Below are positions 59,730 to 64,000 of a stretch of 64,000 nt of DNA, one piece after another. Position 1 is the stretch's first letter. Every line of letters starts with the position of its first letter. The position numbers and the translations under genes were made by a program. Origin of the DNA: Asterochloris sp. CNOR1 (Eukaryota; Chlorophyta; Trebouxiophyceae; Trebouxiales; Trebouxiaceae); NCBI GenBank assembly GCA_963969365.1, contig OZ017752.1, positions 2,418,001 through 2,482,000 on the forward strand, in the 5' to 3' direction. Below the pieces are notes generated by a model that was not told the origin of the DNA, made no database searches, and was given only the letters and a program-made list of their open reading frames with translations.

Positions 59730-62700
59730 ATGCCGTCTGCTGGCACACAAGCCAGTCGTGTGAAGTGGCGTCTAGATGACACCTCAGACGATAAATTGCC
59801 TCCTGCTGCAGGCTACAACCAGGGACTGACTGTGTCAGCGGAGAAGCCTCACAAGGCGGCCCTCAACAGAAGCACCAGCCTGCCTGTTCAATTTGGGGAG
59901 GAGGCTGGCCCAGCCCTGCATGGGCGGTCTGCAGCTGGCAATAAGCAGCTGCAGCGTCCGCGCAGCAGTGGAGGCCTGGGGCTCCATGCTCGCACCAGCT
60001 CGTGAGTTAAGGCTGAAGAATTCTGAGACCCAGTCGCAGCCAACATTTGGGCTTGTGGGTCTTGTGGGCAGGCAACTAAGGCAGCTTGGTCGCAGCTAAC
60101 TGCCTCACTGCTCACATCCAAGGTAATGGCGTCCAATGCAGCCCTGCTTGTTGTGTAGCCTGCCACAGAGCTATCCTGCAGCAACCTGCTGCAGGGAGCC
60201 GCCTTCTGGTAGCCCACCTTCGCTTTCAACTGTCATCGAGGGGTTCTATGCTTGCACACAGGGACTTATGTGGCTGGCGGCTGCTCCAAGTGGCCTGCAT
60301 TTTGCTGAGAGAGACTGTTGCTGTGCCTGCCTGTAGCCCTGGGCCAGCACAAGCCCATGAGGAGACACTGCTACATCTTTCTTCGCGTCGGTTGCAGCCC
60401 TAGCGCTGCACTCCCCCTCAGCGTGCACGTCTCTTCCACCTCAGCTTCCTGTGACTGTGACCTGCCTGCAGCCCTGGAGCTGTCAGGTCTGCAGCAGCTG
60501 ACATCCGGCTGTACGTGTCAAGCAGCTGAGGGCCTCAGTCAGCACAGGGAGCTACTGAGCACAAACCTACCTCAGCACGTACTCTGCTCAGCACATGTGT
60601 GCCCTGCCTGCAGCCCTGGAGCCGCCCCATCAGCAGCCGCGGACATCGGCCTGCACGTATCAGCAGCCGTGGTCACGCAGCGCCACCGCCCCCAATCGGC
60701 CCGAGCACGCCTGCAGACGGGCGTCCTGCAGCCACAGGCAGAGCCCAACAGCCAGCAGCGCTTGGCGCCTGCAGCTGGCACCAGCACTTCAGCACCGGCT
60801 GCAGGCGGCAGCGCAACCGCTGCCGCGGACAGCGCTGCAGGTGTGACCTCTGCCTGTGCTGTGCGCAGTAATAAGGCCCTCATGGAGGTGGCCACTCAAC
60901 CCCCAGCCAGGATCAGGGTGACCAGCTGCAGACGGGCAGAGCTTCAGCACCTGCATCAGCAGCAAAATCAAAGCTCAAAGCTGAGCAGTTCGTGCCGGCG
61001 TGTCAGTCCATGATACGCATTGATTGCGAAAAGATAGAGCTGGAGGTTGAGGCCTTCATTAAGTGCTCAATATGTTGAGGCACTGCTTCTCATGCATGCT
61101 TCTGTTATCTCAACCAGCTCTGCTGATCCCCTGAAAATGGTGTTGGCCACGCCTTGCGCAGGCAGCAGTTTGTCAGGCAGCCAGGCTGGCAGCCCCCCTG
61201 CAGCTGCTGGTGGCAAGGCCTCTGCAGCCAAGGCTGGCTCTAAGGCGCGGGACTCAGTGCCCTCCTACATGATGGGGACCGGGCACTTGAGGGGGGATGC
61301 CACCTCACGAGTGAAGCTCCACTTCAGGGGAGGCAGCCCAGGCAGCAGCGAACAGAGCAGCCCTCTGCCTGGGGCCCCTCGCAGGCTGGTGCACAGTTCC
61401 TCAGGTGCGAAGTGCACAGTGTCCTGCATGAAAGCAGGACGGGCTCTGACTGAAAGCTTTGGGGATGGGGGCAGCTGATCTGGGGTGACGCAGGCAGGCA
61501 CTGCAGCATCTTGCTGATCTGGGGCCAAGTGATTGGCAAGCAGAGCAGCTTGCTGCCTGTGTCGGCCCTCAGGTGGTGTATAGAGGCACAGGTAAGCCCT
61601 GCGTATCTCTCTGCAAGGGCCTTGCAGGGCTATAGCATTTGCTGCCGGCTCCTCCCACCCTTTGGCCTAGCTGGTGCAGATGTGCAGCAAACGACCTGGC
61701 TTCCCACATGCTTGATCTACAGATCACGGGAGTGCAGACGCCTGGAAATCATGTTTGGGGCAGCTACAATGTGCATTGTTTTAGACTTGGCGGCAAGGCA
61801 CCGCACTACAGCCCTGGGCTGCCGGACTCCACTTAGCAGCCTGACCCAAGGTCTGGCTCTGCAGTGGGCGAGGTGGCTGCAGTGGGGCGTGCCCAGCAGG
61901 CAGCGGCTGCCTCAGGACAGTCGCAGGCTGGCAGTGAGACTGGCAAGCTGGGTAGGCGGGCTGCAGAGCAGACAGCGCCCGGCGCCAAGGAGGGGCTCAT
62001 CCCGGCCAAGCGCGTGCTGGAGGGTGCAGGTAGGCCAGTGTGGGTGCTGGTGATCATCCATAGCTGCAGCTGCTGCCCTGTGCAGGGTGGGTGCTTCTGT
62101 GGCACAGCCAGTCCCCATGCACAGCATGGAAGTTCCCAACTAACAGGGTCATGGTTCCACACTTCATCCTCAAAAAGTTCTTATGCACAGCAAATGCCAC
62201 GCACAGCATCGTGCACTCTGGCCGCCTCTTGTAAAGTCCCTCACAGCCTGGGCACAGTGGGTGATGCCATGTATGGCTACTACAGTTGGTATCAGTCTCA
62301 CACCTGCCATGACCCGCCTGCCCGCAGGCAGCGCTGCTGCCCAGCGGCCAGGGACCCCTGTGCTGGGCGGCAAGCAGAGGGAGTCCAGGAGCCGGCCAGC
62401 GGTGCAGGCAGCGCCTGCGCCTCCCTCTGTGGTGGCGGCCGCCCGCAGCCTGGCTGCAGCTGAGCACCAGTCTGCCCAGAGCACTCCACAGCCATCTCCT
62501 GCCAGCCTTAACCGCTCCCTTCTGCAGCTGGAAGGCAGCACCCAGCCTGCAGCTGCCTCGCCCTCTGAGTTGCAGAGCAGGCTGTTGGCAGCTCCTGCTC
62601 CGCCAGATGGTAATGAGACTGGCAAGCTGGCTCAGGGCATGAAGCTGACTGGCTCCCGACAGAGACTGAAGCAGTCACCAGCCCACACCATTGTGGCCCT

Positions 62701-62959
62701 GCAGCACAGCACTGACACAGCAGACAGCAGTGAGACAGTCCCAAAGCTGCAGCTCCAGGCTGTGACGCCCACTGCACAGGTGCAGTCAGACGGCGGGGCA
62801 GTGACGCTGGTGCCAGAGGGCAATGCCTGGGCTGAGCTGCAGTGGGAGTGCAGCAACCTGGCCACCATGTTTGGCATCACCAGCTCGTGGCTGGAGGAGC
62901 AGCTCCGCGATGAGCGCCTGGTGCACCACATGTACAGTGACACCTGCAAGACCTCCTGA
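59730..62959 (+). CDS. Ala/Ser/Pro/Gln-rich hypothetical protein
   Basis: Exons in phase: 59730-60001, 60614-60840, 61162-61404, 61865-62029, 62328-62959 (TGA), giving 512 aa. The start MPSAGTQASRVKWRLDDTSD is the first ATG of the open exon and divergent to the EF-hand gene. Most of the protein is low complexity and basic, e.g. KASAAKAGSKARDSVPSYMM, QPSPASLNRSLLQLEGS and LTGSRQRLKQSPAHTIV. Only the C-terminus looks folded: NAWAELQWECSNLATMFGIT then SWLEEQLRDERLVHHMYSD. I do not recognise it. GSETGKLGRRA and GNETGKLAQGM are related internal segments. Intron 1 carries echoes of the start of exon 2. Confidence 0.6.
60327..60680 (+). repeat. Four copies of an acceptor and exon start
   Basis: The acceptor and start of exon 60614 (CCCTGCCTGCAGCCCTGGAG, then CCGCC... 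and GGCCTGCACGTATCAGCAGC) are preceded by copies at 60464 (CCTGCCTGCAGCCCTGGAGC, then GGCTGTACGTGTCAAGCAGC), 60390 (GTTGCAGCCCTAGCGCTGCA, then GCGTGCACGTCTCTTCC) and 60327 (TGCCTGCCTGTAGCCCTGGG). The last interval is 138 bp. Confidence 0.75.
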
Positions 62960-63255
62960 CCTGCCGCTCTGCCTCCCCTTGTGATGTACCTCTGCCTGCT
63001 TTCCACTCGCCCATTTCGTTGCTATTATGCTCCTCCAGACCACTCTCACTTTAGATGACTTTGTATTTACCAGCACCAAACCCTTTCAGTGATCTGTAAG
63101 CTGCTTCCACAGCCAGTTGTTGGAGTGTTTTGAGATGTGACCAAGCCATGTGGCACAGCTTCACGCGCTGCCTGATCTGGGAGGGTGGAACCAGCATCAA
63201 TCTGGGTTAGAGGCCTGTCATGGGGAAGTTTGGTCAGATCTCCACAGCTGTGGTT
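62960..63255. other. Convergent intergenic region
   Basis: 3' flank of the plus-strand hypothetical gene and of the possible minus-strand gene at the right edge. Nothing else recognised. Confidence 0.4.
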
Positions 63256-64000
63256 CTAAGCTGCCCTCCTCATGAAGTAACCATCAGATTGGAGGAAGTG
63301 AAGCAAACTTGAGACCAGCCGCCCACTGAGGAGGTGCCAAACTCCACTGGTGCTGCCAAGTTCATGCATGAGGTACCTGCTGCCAAAATTGTACAAGAGG
63401 CTCACCCATGCCGCTACACTAGGCAAGGCCAAGCATCTGCGGCAGAGCAGTAGAACCCCAGGCAAGCACGGCCGCCTGATGCAGCAGTCATTGAGGATCT
63501 TTCCTGCCGCAGCACAGCTGCAAAACACCTGCTGCACAACACCTGCTGCACAATACCTGCTGTGTTCGCAGGCAGCACAGAGGAGCAGCCTGACCCCAAC
63601 ATCAGCAGACTGGCTCCGCACCTGCAACAGGAATGGGACCACGCGGCCAACGCCCCTCCTGGGCAGCATCATCATCGCACCCCAGAGCAGCAGGAAGGCC
63701 TGGTGGATTAGCGGCATGTGCAAGACCGGGCGGCAAACGCAAGTGGCAAGCGCAAATTGTAGCTTGCACAAAGGGCGCTGGATGCCCCTAAATGCTGGCA
63801 GAGCAGCCTGCCCCTGCAACGACCTGGCCCACAATCACCCAGAGGTGGAAGCCTCAGAGGGATGGGACCAGGAGGCCAACAAGGAAAGGACACCAGAGAT
63901 CATGCCTGCCGCCATATGGCGGCAGGCAGCGGCATCAAGGCAGCCTGGAGGTGCGGCCTCTGTGGGCACAGCTGGTGCGCCCATGTTTGCAAAAGAACAA
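63256..64000 (-). CDS. Possible 3' part of a gene running off the right edge
   Basis: A minus-strand frame ends at 63256 and contains more protein-like stretches than its surroundings: LMHELGSTSGVWHLLSGRLV then SSLLHFLQSDGYF at the C-terminus, and PLIHQAFLLLWGAMMMLPRR further up. Plausible internal donor (CTGTTGCAG|GTGCGG at about 63620) and acceptors exist, so it may be two or three exons rather than one frame. The composition suggests a membrane or helical protein. No family recognised; it could be spurious. Confidence 0.25.
63521..63562 (-). repeat. Three tandem near-copies of a 14-bp acceptor-like unit
   Basis: On the plus strand CACCTGCTGCACAA occurs twice, flanked by AAACACCTGC and ATACCTGCTG. 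On the minus strand this gives three successive TTGTGCAG or TTTTGCAG acceptor-like sites 14 bp apart (GCAGCAGGTGTTGTGCAGCA pattern). It is a miniature version of the acceptor duplication seen elsewhere. Confidence 0.7.

Noticed and set aside
62170-62625. 151-codon minus-strand open frame
   Set aside because: Antisense to the last exon of the 59.7-kb hypothetical gene, whose exons all join in phase.

Overview
This window looks like nuclear DNA of a green alga (Chlorophyta, possibly a trebouxiophyte). The evidence is a chloroplast fructose-1,6-bisphosphatase and a PsbQ with a lumenal targeting peptide, GC-rich coding sequence, many introns (mostly about 60-700 bp) with GTGAGC/GTGCGC-type donors and CTGCAG|G acceptors, and TGTAA signals downstream of several stops. 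The ORFs are exon fragments, so I assembled genes by hand from splice sites, kept reading phase across every junction, and compared with remembered protein families. No tRNA, rRNA, CRISPR array, virus-like element or complete transposon was recognised.

Layout: 0.7-4.5 kb, coiled-coil protein (+, 5' end unresolved). 6.0-7.0 kb, 3' part of an unidentified gene (+). 7.3-25.0 kb, largest subunit of RNA polymerase I (-, about 33 exons, about 1,934 aa), the dominant gene. 25.3-26.3 kb, small plant-type 'embryogenesis-like' protein (+). 27.7-32.3 kb, RWA/CAS1 polysaccharide O-acetylation membrane protein (-). 32.8-35.8 kb, unidentified acidic protein (+). 35.8-41.7 kb, about 1,120-aa Ala/Ser/Gln-rich protein with internal repeats (-). 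41.8-45.7 kb, chloroplast FBPase (+). 46.0-49.2 kb, PsbQ (+). 50.5-53.3 kb, secreted Pro/Ser-hinge protein with expansin-like modules (-). 55.2-57.9 kb, BAR-domain protein (+). 58.2-59.5 kb, calmodulin-like EF-hand protein (-). 59.7-63.0 kb, Ala/Ser/Pro-rich hypothetical (+). 63.3 kb to the right edge, possible 3' part of another gene (-). Strands largely alternate, giving divergent pairs with start codons as close as 103 bp and convergent pairs with short gaps.

The genes are mostly housekeeping and share no single pathway, apart from two adjacent photosynthesis genes (FBPase, PsbQ), a wall pair (RWA and the secreted protein) and the rRNA polymerase.

The most unusual signal is not a gene. 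Introns repeatedly carry decayed copies ('echoes') of the neighbouring exon's edge, including the splice acceptor or donor, in several genes and often spaced about 115-140 bp apart. This suggests introns here grow, and splice sites shift, by local tandem duplication of exon-intron junctions. GC-AG introns also recur (five inferred).
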